Source: Xenococcus sp. MO_188.B8
Lineage (GTDB): Bacteria; Cyanobacteriota; Cyanobacteriia; Cyanobacteriales; Xenococcaceae
Direction of reading: 5' to 3'
Length of the DNA: 49,948 nt
Assembly (NCBI GenBank): GCA_030065615.1
Contig: JASJDR010000031.1
Location: forward strand, 1-49,948
Below, piece after piece: positions 43,367-49,948 of the stretch (its first letter is position 1; each line of letters starts with the position of its first letter). Position numbers and translations under genes: made by a program. The notes beneath the pieces were generated by a model. That model saw only the letters and a program-made list of their open reading frames with translations, had not been told where the DNA came from and did no database searches.

Positions 43367-44185
43367 ATGAACAACTCACCAGAAAAAAGCTCATATGCTG
43401 GTCAAAAAGTATTTATCGGTAATGAAAGTGAAGAAAGATGGCGGGAGATTTTCAGGTTATTGTTTGCTCAAAAAAATAATTCACTAAGATTCAGAAAGGG
43501 ATTCTCTAAGATGTTGGCAGTTCAATATAATTCACAAGCAGATAGAGCATTAGAATCAGAACTGAGACGATTAAAAGATGAATTGCCACAAAGAATTGAT
43601 TGCTCTCATCTAAAGGCTTATTTACGTTATGAACAATGGAGAAAAGCTGATGAGGAAACCGCCTGGCTTTTCTACTTGGTGATGGTACAGCAAGGCTACG
43701 AAGATTGGTTTGAGCTATGCGAAAACTTCCCCAGTGAAACCCTCAATCAGATCGACCAGCTTTGGGTTGATAATAGTAAAGGACGCTTTGGATTCAGCAT
43801 TCAAAAGCGGATCTGGGAAAATGTGGGAGGTTGTTCGCGGTACGCAGATTGGAAAACTAGGAAACAATTGAAAAACGGAGATTGGGGAACTGGGAAACAA
43901 TTCGGAAAACAGGTAGGATGGTATGGAAAACACTGGATGATTTACAATTCATTGCCCTTCTCTACTCAATCTCCGAAAGGTAATTTACCCGCCTTGTGGA
44001 GCACCAGGGTATGTAGGTTTCACCATAAAGTGACCAGGACGGAGGGAGGAGGGTGGCAGGAGGACATGTCACCGAGGTTTACATGGAGGTTGGGCTACCG
44101 AGGTTTTAGTGGAGTATGGGGGGGCATGTATGAGGGCGAGAGGAGTTTCGTAGCACGCCTTTTCTCGCATCAAGACTTAACCTAA
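43367..44185 (+). CDS. GUN4-domain protein
   Basis: A 272-aa protein with a clear GUN4 core: Leu-Lys-Ala-Tyr-Leu (start of domain), Trp-Arg-Lys-Ala-Asp-Glu-Glu-Thr, Ile-Asp-Gln-Leu-Trp-Val-Asp-Asn-Ser-Lys-Gly-Arg-Phe-Gly-Phe-Ser-Ile-Gln-Lys-Arg-Ile-Trp, and Ser-Pro-Lys-Gly-Asn-Leu-Pro-Ala-Leu-Trp. Classical GUN4 binds porphyrins and helps Mg-chelatase, but many cyanobacterial GUN4 proteins are fused to signalling domains. Residues 1-85 here are an unrecognised helical region. A duplicated stretch (Asp-Trp-Lys-Thr-Arg-Lys and Gly-Asp-Trp-Gly-Thr-Gly-Lys-Gln) lies inside the domain. The last 60 residues are Arg/Gly/Trp-rich and unlike GUN4, perhaps the result of a shift. AAGGAGG precedes the ATG. 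Confidence 0.8.
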   Translation: MNNSPEKSSYAGQKVFIGNESEERWREIFRLLFAQKNNSLRFRKGFSKMLAVQYNSQADRALESELRRLKDELPQRIDCSHLKAYLRYEQWRKADEETAWLFYLVMVQQGYEDWFELCENFPSETLNQIDQLWVDNSKGRFGFSIQKRIWENVGGCSRYADWKTRKQLKNGDWGTGKQFGKQVGWYGKHWMIYNSLPFSTQSPKGNLPALWSTRVCRFHHKVTRTEGGGWQEDMSPRFTWRLGYRGFSGVWGGMYEGERSFVARLFSHQDLT

Positions 44186-44403
44186 TAAGATATAGGCTTT
44201 TCTGGCATTCCTTCTAACAGTTGCTTTTTCCATTGTTGAATTTGAGTCGGATGTACTCCTGACTCCCCCGCAATTTCATTAATGGTTTTTAACCCTTTTA
44301 CGGCTTCTAATGCAATTTTGGCTTTGAAGGAAGCACTATATAAGAGACGCGATCGCGAAACAGAAAAGCCCTTCAAAATTATACAGAGCAAGGGATTAGT
44401 CAA
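44182..44403 (-). pseudogene. IS3-family OrfA fragment
   Basis: The HTH start of an IS3 orfA: Tyr-Ser-Ala-Ser-Phe-Lys-Ala-Lys-Ile-Ala-Leu-Glu-Ala-Val-Lys-Gly, Gly-Val-His-Pro-Thr-Gln-Ile-Gln-Gln-Trp-Lys-Lys-Gln-Leu. It stops after about 60 residues (family about 90-100 aa), and orfB is missing. Overlaps the end of the GUN4 gene on the other strand by four bases. Confidence 0.8.
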
Positions 44404-44603
44404 TCCTATTACCGATAATTATGCTTAGAAGCTCTTAATCCTCTGGGAAACTATTACTGTTAACTATTGTAAAAAACATAAATACTAAAATTAATGTATC
44501 TGTTTTTCTAGCTTTCTTATAGAAAAGTCAGAAAATGGATACAAAATTATACAAAATGTTTTGATTTTTATTCCTTATGACTGCTTTAGGTAATAATAAA
44601 ATT

Positions 44604-44641
44604 GGAGAGAAATGTATGAACCGCATCACCGAAGGAGGTGA
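44604..44641 (+). promoter_or_regulatory. Leader mini-frame before the secreted 192-aa protein
   Basis: GGAGAGA is followed by ATG TAT GAA CCG CAT CAC CGA AGG AGG TGA (Met-Tyr-Glu-Pro-His-His-Arg-Arg-Arg). Its last codons AGG AGG are also the ribosome binding site of the next gene. Translation of the mini-frame could affect the downstream start, but this may be chance. Confidence 0.35.
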
Positions 44642-44646
44642 GAGCG

Positions 44647-45225
44647 ATGTTGGGAACTTTAATTACATTACTTACAGCAGCAGGTTTAACCTTATTTATT
44701 GGAGCACCTCTTGCTAATGAAACTTTGGTAGCAAGTCTGCCTGACAATGTAGTTTCCGACAGTGGTGTACCTACTAATAGTTTAACCATCAATGAAACAC
44801 AAAAGAATTTAGCAGGAGTTGAATTTACCTTAACTAATCAACAAGAGGAGCAATTTTTAGCTCAAGCAAACTCCTTATTACAAGGACGCTGGTACAGTAC
44901 CATGTCGGTTCATAAGCAGCCGGGTAGTTATGTCAATTTTGATGGATATGGATACTTATCTGGAGAGGTTGTAACTCAGGGGGATAATGTACTAAACCAT
45001 ACAGGAGATTATCAAGTTATTAGTTCTTCTTTTCCAATACGTGTAAGAGTTAACGGTTGTTATGAGGGCATTACACATGTGCCATGTTCAGCGTGGCATA
45101 CGTGGCCGGATTACAACCCAGGAATCTGTACAAAGCCAGTAATACGTTGTTATCACGATGTTTATGAATTAAGGGATAATGGACTGTATTTTGAAGGTAG
45201 TCTTGTGTATCAAAAAGCTGACTGA
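44647..45225 (+). CDS. Secreted protein of unknown function
   Basis: 192 aa from the ATG at 44647, chosen because AAGGAGGTGAG lies six bases before it; a longer frame from 44638 is set aside. A signal peptide (Thr-Leu-Ile-Thr-Leu-Leu-Thr-Ala-Ala-Gly core) is cut near Pro-Leu-Ala-Asn. The mature protein is rich in Asn, Gly, Tyr, Val and Ser and has four Cys in the last third (Asn-Gly-Cys-Tyr-Glu, Val-Pro-Cys-Ser, Gly-Ile-Cys-Thr, Ile-Arg-Cys-Tyr), enough for two disulfides. No known domain seen. It ends at a hairpin shared with the small leader-peptide gene on the other strand. Confidence 0.65.
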   Translation: MLGTLITLLTAAGLTLFIGAPLANETLVASLPDNVVSDSGVPTNSLTINETQKNLAGVEFTLTNQQEEQFLAQANSLLQGRWYSTMSVHKQPGSYVNFDGYGYLSGEVVTQGDNVLNHTGDYQVISSSFPIRVRVNGCYEGITHVPCSAWHTWPDYNPGICTKPVIRCYHDVYELRDNGLYFEGSLVYQKAD

Positions 45226-45233
45226 ATGGGTTT

Positions 45234-45281
45234 GGGGTTATACTAAGTCGGGAAGGTAACTTCTCAGCTTAGTGTAACCCC
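45234..45281. terminator. Convergent hairpin terminator
   Basis: GGGGTTATACTAAG (45,234-45,247) pairs with CTTAGTGTAACCCC (45,268-45,281), one mismatch, loop of 20. Sits between the two convergent genes. Confidence 0.7.
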
Positions 45282-45333
45282 TACATGCATGATGAGTTGA
45301 GTCTTTGAAGATCGTGCTTTTTAAATCACAACA

Positions 45334-45603
45334 TTAGTAATAGTAGTTGAAGTCATAGTAGTCGACAGGCGTAGCCCAAAAATCGTTACATAGAACAAGA
45401 CAAGGTGCTTCACAAATCTCCCGATAATACGTTGGCGGTCCCGAAGGTAAGTCCTTACAGTAGTATAAACAAGATGCACAGGGATCGCTTGGGTCTGGGT
45501 AGTACCAAAGATCTGTGAAACTACCATTGATATGCTCTAGTTGTTTTTTAGATAGTACTTCTAATACTTCTATTTCGTTTAAAATACTTTTATTTTTTAA
45601 CAT
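45334..45603 (-). CDS. Small Cys/Tyr-rich peptide with bacteriocin-like leader
   Basis: An 89-aa precursor from the ATG at 45603, fixed by GGGAGGTGAGAAGG just upstream; the longer frame from 45612 is less likely. The first 28 residues resemble double-glycine leaders: Glu-Val-Leu-Ser-Lys-Lys-Gln-Leu-Glu-His-Ile-Asn-Gly-Ser, with Gly-Ser in place of Gly-Gly. The core has six Cys (Asp-Pro-Cys-Ala-Ser-Cys, Tyr-Tyr-Cys, Ile-Cys-Glu-Ala-Pro-Cys, Val-Leu-Cys), many Pro, and an aromatic end, Tyr-Tyr-Asp-Phe-Asn-Tyr-Tyr-Tyr. A class II bacteriocin, a modified (RiPP) peptide, or a secreted signalling peptide are all possible. No peptidase-transporter or modifying enzyme lies nearby. The family is not known to me. 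Confidence 0.6.
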   Translation of the reverse strand: MLKNKSILNEIEVLEVLSKKQLEHINGSFTDLWYYPDPSDPCASCLYYCKDLPSGPPTYYREICEAPCLVLCNDFWATPVDYYDFNYYY

Positions 45604-46037
45604 CCTTCTCACCTCCCATAAAACATTATGGTAGTGAACTTGTAGAGTATAATGGGAGGACTTATTCTGTGTAGCTCTCCAAATTATCCTTCCACTTTTA
45701 GTATAATCTTATACAAAATCCATAATTACAATATTTAACAAAAATATAATTTATATACTATGAAAGATACATTAGTACAAATAATCACATATCTAATTAT
45801 GTAGTAAAGTAGAAGGCAATAGGGGGAAAACCTACTTCTAGTGATTTTGGAGTAAGTTTCATATCTGTTGAAAAAGCAAGCTACATCAGGTTGTTGACTT
45901 CAGCCTCGTTCTACTGACCAACTACTATAAATACCACCAGTAAAAGTGTTCTTCTTAAGCCTATTCGCAATAAGGATGGACGAAACTGGGAAGTGCTATT
46001 AGGATGCGGCAAGTTCCATCACTTCTTATTACTTCCT
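45604..46037. other. Intergenic with a possible coding relic
   Basis: About 430 bp, AT-rich to 45,800. From about 45,940 a frame on the plus strand reads Leu-Lys-Pro-Ile-Arg-Asn-Lys-Asp-Gly-Arg-Asn-Trp-Glu-Val-Leu-Leu-Gly and leads into the HTH gene. It could be the end of another gene or an extended N-terminus; I cannot place it. Confidence 0.4.
45612..45659 (-). promoter_or_regulatory. Inverted repeat covering the ribosome binding site
   Basis: In the leader RNA of the small peptide gene CCTCCCAT (from 45,652-45,659) is exactly complementary to ATGGGAGG (from 45,612-45,619), the latter containing the Shine-Dalgarno core. The loop is 32 nt. The fold would hide the ribosome binding site. Confidence 0.45.
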
Positions 46038-46408
46038 ATGTTGGTTAAAGAGCTTGCTGAACGATACGGATTGAAAAGCACTAAAGCAGTCTACGACAGA
46101 TTTCCGCGTTAGACATTACTTTGCCCAAGAAGAATCGTAAATCCTATGCGACTGATGAAATAGTTGAAAAGTTGGATAAACTTCAAGAACACTTAGATAA
46201 TGGTGGTAGCCTTAAAGATTACGACAAAGAGACACTTGCTGTGGAGTATGAGCACGTAGTAGAAGGTGATAACACCTCCCAACACTTCCCAGAAAGTAAT
46301 GTCACTTCTTTACACTTGTTGAGAAGTAATGAAACGGCGCTTCAAGTTATAGAACGTGATGACACTTCGCCGAACGTAATATACATTGAACGCGATCGCC
46401 TGGTTTGA
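46038..46408 (+). pseudogene. Helix-turn-helix protein, frameshifted
   Basis: From ATG 46038: Leu-Val-Lys-Glu-Leu-Ala-Glu-Arg-Tyr-Gly-Leu-Lys-Ser-Thr-Lys-Ala-Val-Tyr-Asp-Arg, an HTH, then a stop at 46,108. The frame one base away carries Ile-Thr-Leu-Pro-Lys-Lys-Asn-Arg-Lys-Ser-Tyr-Ala-Thr and Leu-Asp-Lys-Leu-Gln-Glu-His-Leu, which follows in cyanobacterial HTH proteins of this kind. So the two are one gene with a shift at about 46,100-46,107. The second half ends in repeated Asn/Thr/Ser phrases (Asp-Asn-Thr-Ser, Ser-Asn-Val-Thr-Ser, Ser-Asn-Glu-Thr). Likely a DNA-binding regulator that is now broken. Confidence 0.6.
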
Positions 46409-46523
46409 TTCCTAATTTTTCGTTTCTCAATTGAATTACTTGTCTGAAGCGGATTTGGGGCTTTTTATCTTTACCCTGTTTCTCTTATCTTAGTAACATT
46501 TACTATAGTTAAAGGCCTAAAGA

Positions 46524-46567
46524 GGTTGAACTAAGTCGGATGGGTGACTGTCCGACTTAGTTCAACC
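46524..46567. terminator. Perfect 17-bp stem hairpin
   Basis: GGTTGAACTAAGTCGGA, ten-base loop, TCCGACTTAGTTCAACC. No T run follows. The sequence ACTAAGTCGG also occurs in the hairpin at 45,234. It may be a terminator for the HTH gene or a mobile palindromic repeat. Confidence 0.6.
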
Positions 46568-46768
46568 TATTACCGCCCTGTTGTTGGTGGAGATACCGCC
46601 CTAGAAAATGCCCTTTTTCTAACGCGTTTTGCCGACCATATTTTCGGGCTCCATCGTCGCGAGCGCTTAAGAGCCTCAAAAATTATGCAGCAACTGGCTT
46701 TTAGCCATTCAAAGCTTTCCTTTATTTCTTGGGTTGAGAGAGCTTTCTTCCCCAATCCTTTAAAACAT

Positions 46769-47917
46769 CTATCTTTCCGCCATAGGAATATAGGGTGCGT
46801 TATGCTCTCCTGTGTAAACTTGAGTGGGACGAAAAATACGATTTACTGCCAATTGTTCTTTCCAGTGAGCTAACCACCCCGCTACCCTCGCGATCGCAAA
46901 AATGGGCGTAAACAGCTTCCTAGGAATGCCTAATTTGCGATAAACCAAACCAGAATAAAAATCTACATTAGGATAAATTCCTTTCACCCCTAATTTATCT
47001 TCAACAACTTTTTCTAATTCTAAAGCTAAATCATAATATTTATCACAACCTTTTTCATTTAACAATTGTTGAGCTAATTCTTGCAGGATTTTAGCTCTAG
47101 GGTCTTTAACTTTATAAACCCGATGTCCAAATCCCATGATTTTCTTTTTATGGGCAATACACTCTTCAACATAGGGAAGAACGTTATCGATCAAGCCAAT
47201 CTCTTCTAACATTGATAATACTTCTTCGTTAGCACCACCATGTAAAGGACCTGCCAAAGTACCAACTGCTGAAGCAACTACGGCATAGGGATCGGTGAGA
47301 GTTGAAGCCGTTACCATTGCTGAAAAGGTAGAAGTATTAATGGTATGTTCGGCATGAAGAGTTAAACAGACATCGAAAATTTTGGCTTCTAAAGCATGGG
47401 GTCTTTTCTCCGTCAACATATAGAGAAAATTAGCAGCATAATCTAAACTGTCATGGGGTTGAATGGGGTCATGGCCTAGATGCATTTGATGAAATGCTGC
47501 CACCATTGTGGGAATCTTGGCAATAAGTCTGACTACCGCTTTTCTGATATATTCAGGATCGTCTAATGCACGACGAGAATAAAATAATCCTAAAGCCGCC
47601 GCAGAGGTTTGCAGTGCATCCATAGGATGTCCAGTTTCTGGGAAACACTTCATCATGTCCCGAATGCGATATTTAATCCGACGATGAAAACGAACCTCAG
47701 TGGCAAATTCTTCTAACTGTGTTTCATTAGGAAGTTGACCCCAAATTAGTAAATAAGCCGTCTCTAGAAAACTACTTTTTTTAGCCAATTGTTCCAGGGG
47801 AATTCCTCTATATTCGATGATTCCTTTCGTTCCATCAACATAACTAATACTCGATTTTGTAGCGGGAATTCCTTCTAACCCTGGTTGATATTCACAAATT
47901 TTTGTGGCTGCCGTCAT
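46769..47917 (-). CDS. gltA: Citrate synthase
   Basis: A 382-aa enzyme that joins acetyl-CoA and oxaloacetate to citrate, feeding the cyanobacterial 2-oxoglutarate branch and so nitrogen sensing by PII. The catalytic residues are His226 (Gly-Pro-Leu-His-Gly-Gly), His265 (Gly-Phe-Gly-His-Arg-Val-Tyr) and Asp319 (Pro-Asn-Val-Asp-Phe-Tyr). Family marks Leu-His-Ala-Glu-His-Thr-Ile-Asn and Arg-Pro-x-x-x-Tyr-x-Gly (Arg-Pro-Thr-Gln-Val-Tyr-Thr-Gly) are complete. The size fits the short, dimeric/ hexameric bacterial type. It is transcribed alone; upstream lies a 600-bp gap. Confidence 0.96.
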   Translation of the reverse strand: MTAATKICEYQPGLEGIPATKSSISYVDGTKGIIEYRGIPLEQLAKKSSFLETAYLLIWGQLPNETQLEEFATEVRFHRRIKYRIRDMMKCFPETGHPMDALQTSAAALGLFYSRRALDDPEYIRKAVVRLIAKIPTMVAAFHQMHLGHDPIQPHDSLDYAANFLYMLTEKRPHALEAKIFDVCLTLHAEHTINTSTFSAMVTASTLTDPYAVVASAVGTLAGPLHGGANEEVLSMLEEIGLIDNVLPYVEECIAHKKKIMGFGHRVYKVKDPRAKILQELAQQLLNEKGCDKYYDLALELEKVVEDKLGVKGIYPNVDFYSGLVYRKLGIPRKLFTPIFAIARVAGWLAHWKEQLAVNRIFRPTQVYTGEHNAPYIPMAER

Positions 47918-48520
47918 CGGTTTCTCAATCTAATTAAATTAAAGATAATATATTTGAAACTATCGTATTTTAGAAAAGCTTTTAGGTCGCAGTTTTTACC
48001 AAATCGATATTTAACTGCGAGCTCACGGCTCAAATTAACGCCAAAAGAGCCAAATTTACTATCAGTCTTTATCAGGGAAATATGTGGGTCGAAAAATGCC
48101 ATTTTTTCGGGTCGCAACATCTACTCATGTTCTTTACTGGAATCCTCTATATTTACTTATTTAACAAGAGATTTTTACTTTCCTTACACCTGCTTTGATT
48201 TCTTTTCGAAGCAGCTTTTTATTGGTTTATTGATTCTGTATTTGCTCAACGATGTCAGATTAGGGTATACCCTAGAACGATGTCGGGCAGTGTCCGAATT
48301 TTCTGTCGGAATAGGGTCAGTTTTAAAATATATTGACAGTTTTAGCCCAAGGTCACAGAGTATTTCCTGACATTATTGGAGAAAATCTATAGTAGGATTA
48401 AGAGAAAGTGATTTGCTTATGCACTATATTTTGCAACAAAAAGCGAGAGGTTCGCTCGTGGCTTGTGATCGCGCTTTTCTAGACAGTGAATCGCTTTTTG
48501 AGACTAGCATTAACTGAAGA
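47918..48520. other. Intergenic upstream of gltA, no gene recognised
   Basis: About 600 bp. The gltA promoter must be in its left part. Overlapping open frames on both strands have no family-like content. GGTTCGCTCGTGGC and gatcgcgc near 48,450 recall repeat debris. Confidence 0.45.
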
Positions 48521-48594
48521 TGAGAACGGTGGGAATCGAACCCACAACCGAGTGATTAAGAGTCACTTGCTCTGCCTAATTGAGCTACGTTCCC
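48521..48594 (-). tRNA. tRNA-Lys (anticodon CUU)
   Basis: 74 nt folding into a full cloverleaf: acceptor GGGAACG with CGTTCTC (one G-U), D stem GCTC/GAGC, anticodon stem AGTGA/TCACT with loop CTCTTAA (anticodon CTT, reads AAG), T arm GTGGG/CCCAC with loop TTCGATT. The discriminator is A. CCA is not encoded, as is common in cyanobacteria. The variable loop CGGTT is short (class I). Confidence 0.93.
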
Positions 48595-49459
48595 AGGCAT
48601 CCGCTCAGAGAATCAAATATGATTGTAAGGCTTAAGAACTATTCTAAGGTGTAGATGTAAAAGAGCAGCCCAGTCAAGGTGGTGTGAGCCCAAGGAAGTT
48701 ATTCTCAATAGAAGTAAGATATTATCAATAAGTTGTTTCTCTTTATCAATAATTATTCTTAACTTGAGCAAAAGACAAGAGAGGAAGTGACGCCGTGTGC
48801 AACTTTTTGACTTAAGTGGCCAAAAGATAGCGATCGCCTTGGGGAATCACCAACTGTTTTTGAGCGCACCCCTGGAGAGAGTGATAATTCCGCAAAAGAA
48901 TAGATGTTTCGGGGCACCAGAACCCCATCCATGTTTATCAAAAGAAGCATCTTTAGCCCGTCCTAATATTTGATAGGCTTTACTTCGGGCATTCTTGTAG
49001 TTTTTGGGCAGATTGAGTCAAGGTTATTGATAATTAAGTATTTACACCTTATTATCTCGTTCTTTTGCCAATTTCCGTTTATGTTTTTCTCACTCAAAAA
49101 ATCCTCTTCTCTACAGCAGCATACTAAACCGTTTAGTTTTGGGTGAGGGGGATTTAGTCTAAACTCCAGATACCCCCATTTAACTGTTTTTCTACTATTT
49201 TTAGCATCAAAATTGGGGGTATTTTAGTCCGCGAAGGGGGCTTCAATAGACCAAAGTTCGATAAAAGACATAGCGGGTGGAAGGTCTATTTAATTGTGAA
49301 TTATGATTCTATATATGTGTCGTCCCACAGAAATTTCAATTTGAGTCAGATCAAGAAGATTATTTACAAGGTTTGGTCAGGGTTTGATGTGCGCAGGATA
49401 ATTGAAGAAAAGGAATTCTGAACTGCTCAACATCATAATTTAGGGACTTGGAGAACAAA
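48595..49459. other. Intergenic with gene debris and an inverted repeat
   Basis: About 865 bp. On the minus strand at about 48,860-49,014 a frame reads Asn-Ala-Arg-Ser-Lys-Ala-Tyr-Gln-Ile-Leu-Gly-Arg-Ala-Lys, then Lys-His-Gly-Trp-Gly-Ser-Gly-Ala-Pro-Lys-His-Leu, bounded by stops; it looks like part of a former protein but I could not name it. ATACCCCCA (49,170-49,178) pairs with TGGGGGTAT (49,214-49,222). No other structure seen. Confidence 0.45.
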
Positions 49460-49948
49460 ATGAATCAAGGATTAACGTTTTCAGCGAAAAATATCACCCA
49501 ATTCGGCGAATCTGCATCTTACCCCCCTGAATTTGATGGGGCTGATGTTACGGTGCGCAGAGCAGTGGTGAGTGATGCCCGAGCAATTTTTGATTTGTAT
49601 ATTAGAGTAGCACACGAGGCTCCCGGTCATTTGTTCCGAGAGGAAGACGAAGTTACCCTGGACTATATCCACAATGAGCTACACAATGGCTTTCATCGTG
49701 GTCTGGGAATAGTGATAGAGTTAGATGATTGCATCATTGGATATCTCAATGCTTACACATCAGAGGCGTTCTGTTCAGCCCATGTGTTAACCCAAGCCTC
49801 CATGATGGTTGATCCAGCCTGGCAAGAGCGGGGCATAGGGGGGATGCTGTTAGAGGCTTATCTCCAAGAAGTTCGAGCAACAATGCCCCATATTTATCGG
49901 TTCGAGTTGCTCCCTCACCAGAGCAATCAGCGGGCGATCGATTTCTAC
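49460..49948 (+). CDS. GNAT acetyltransferase, cut by window edge
   Basis: An N-terminal 163 aa are in the window and the stop is not reached. After a 25-residue lead, Val-Arg-Arg-Ala-Val-Val-Ser-Asp-Ala-Arg-Ala-Ile is a GNAT beginning. Val-Asp-Pro-Ala-Trp-Gln-Glu-Arg-Gly-Ile-Gly-Gly-Met-Leu-Leu holds the acetyl-CoA pyrophosphate loop (Gln-x-x-Gly-x-Gly), and Asn-Gln-Arg-Ala-Ile-Asp-Phe-Tyr is motif B. So it should move an acetyl group to an amine. Gly-Ile-Val-Ile-Glu-Leu-Asp-Asp-Cys-Ile-Ile-Gly-Tyr is the core strand pair. The substrate is unknown. The start at 49460 follows TTGGAGAAC. Confidence 0.87.
   Translation, partial: MNQGLTFSAKNITQFGESASYPPEFDGADVTVRRAVVSDARAIFDLYIRVAHEAPGHLFREEDEVTLDYIHNELHNGFHRGLGIVIELDDCIIGYLNAYTSEAFCSAHVLTQASMMVDPAWQERGIGGMLLEAYLQEVRATMPHIYRFELLPHQSNQRAIDFY

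Noticed and set aside
45321..45527. 68-aa frame overlapping the small peptide gene in another phase
   Set aside because: It lacks the ribosome binding site and leader that the 89-aa frame has.
46544..46873. 109-aa frame over the hairpin and gltA tail
   Set aside because: It runs through the palindrome and into the antisense of gltA. A counter-frame of 61 aa exists too; neither has a recognisable pattern.
47885..48370. 161-aa frame upstream of gltA on the plus strand
   Set aside because: It starts inside gltA on the wrong strand, shows no family pattern, and has composition like noise.

Overview
The window is a piece of a cyanobacterial chromosome. The evidence is the very frequent HIP1 octamer GCGATCGC, a CcmP carboxysome shell protein, a PII protein with the Arg-Gly-Ser49-Glu-Tyr51 T-loop, a COP23-type protein, a GUN4-domain protein, and a cta/cox cytochrome oxidase locus in the usual cyanobacterial layout. 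Intergenic DNA is AT-rich and long and is littered with transposon debris, which suggests a large-genome lineage. The sequence alone does not let me name a genus.

Region by region. 1-9,919: end of a decayed outer-membrane-type gene; an orphan solute-binding lipoprotein followed by a MscS channel; a second MscS channel on the other strand; two tandem four-helix 'transporter suffix' proteins, one frameshifted; two secreted unknowns; an MlaF-like ABC ATPase; a COP23 protein. 9,975-21,937: a trypsin-like/TPR lipoprotein, a 730-aa P-loop protein with a G-rich repeat inside it, PII (TTG start), a family 2 glycosyltransferase, a transposase relic, a secreted nuclease with lamin-tail domain overlapping a chimeric SUMF1 gene, ccmP, and a radical-SAM/flavoprotein pair. 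21,980-25,283: a small unknown protein, a frameshifted STAS-pentapeptide protein, and a small membrane protein coupled to a methyltransferase. 25,375-31,501: ctaC-ctaD-ctaE (leftward) diverging from ctaA-ctaB (rightward), that is, the three oxidase subunits plus heme A synthesis; a GC-rich mosaic repeat separates ctaD from ctaE.

31,658-37,741 is a defence-like island. It holds a 909-aa NACHT ATPase with a pentapeptide tail, then an orphan HicB, a decayed hicA/hicB copy, a MazF/PemK pair, a Phd/RelE pair and a DUF433/DUF5615 pair. A decayed REP-associated transposase lies among them. HIP1-bounded alternating repeats lie between and around the last two pairs.

38,305-49,948: a cation-chloride-type cotransporter, a Rieske oxygenase, broken IS66, resolvase and IS3 fragments, a GUN4-domain protein, a secreted 192-aa unknown facing a small Cys/Tyr-rich peptide with a bacteriocin-like leader, a frameshifted HTH gene, gltA, tRNA-Lys(CUU), and the start of a GNAT acetyltransferase cut by the window edge.

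The strongest leads for something new are the GS-leader peptide gene with a hairpin that could mask its ribosome binding site (45,334-45,660), the NACHT-pentapeptide protein with near-identical 15-bp coding repeats, and the alternating HIP1-spacer modules flanking toxin-antitoxin pairs. Repeated single-base shifts (6,368, 23,330 and about 46,105), two of them in C or G runs, either mark real gene decay or slippage or are base-calling errors; reads would decide.
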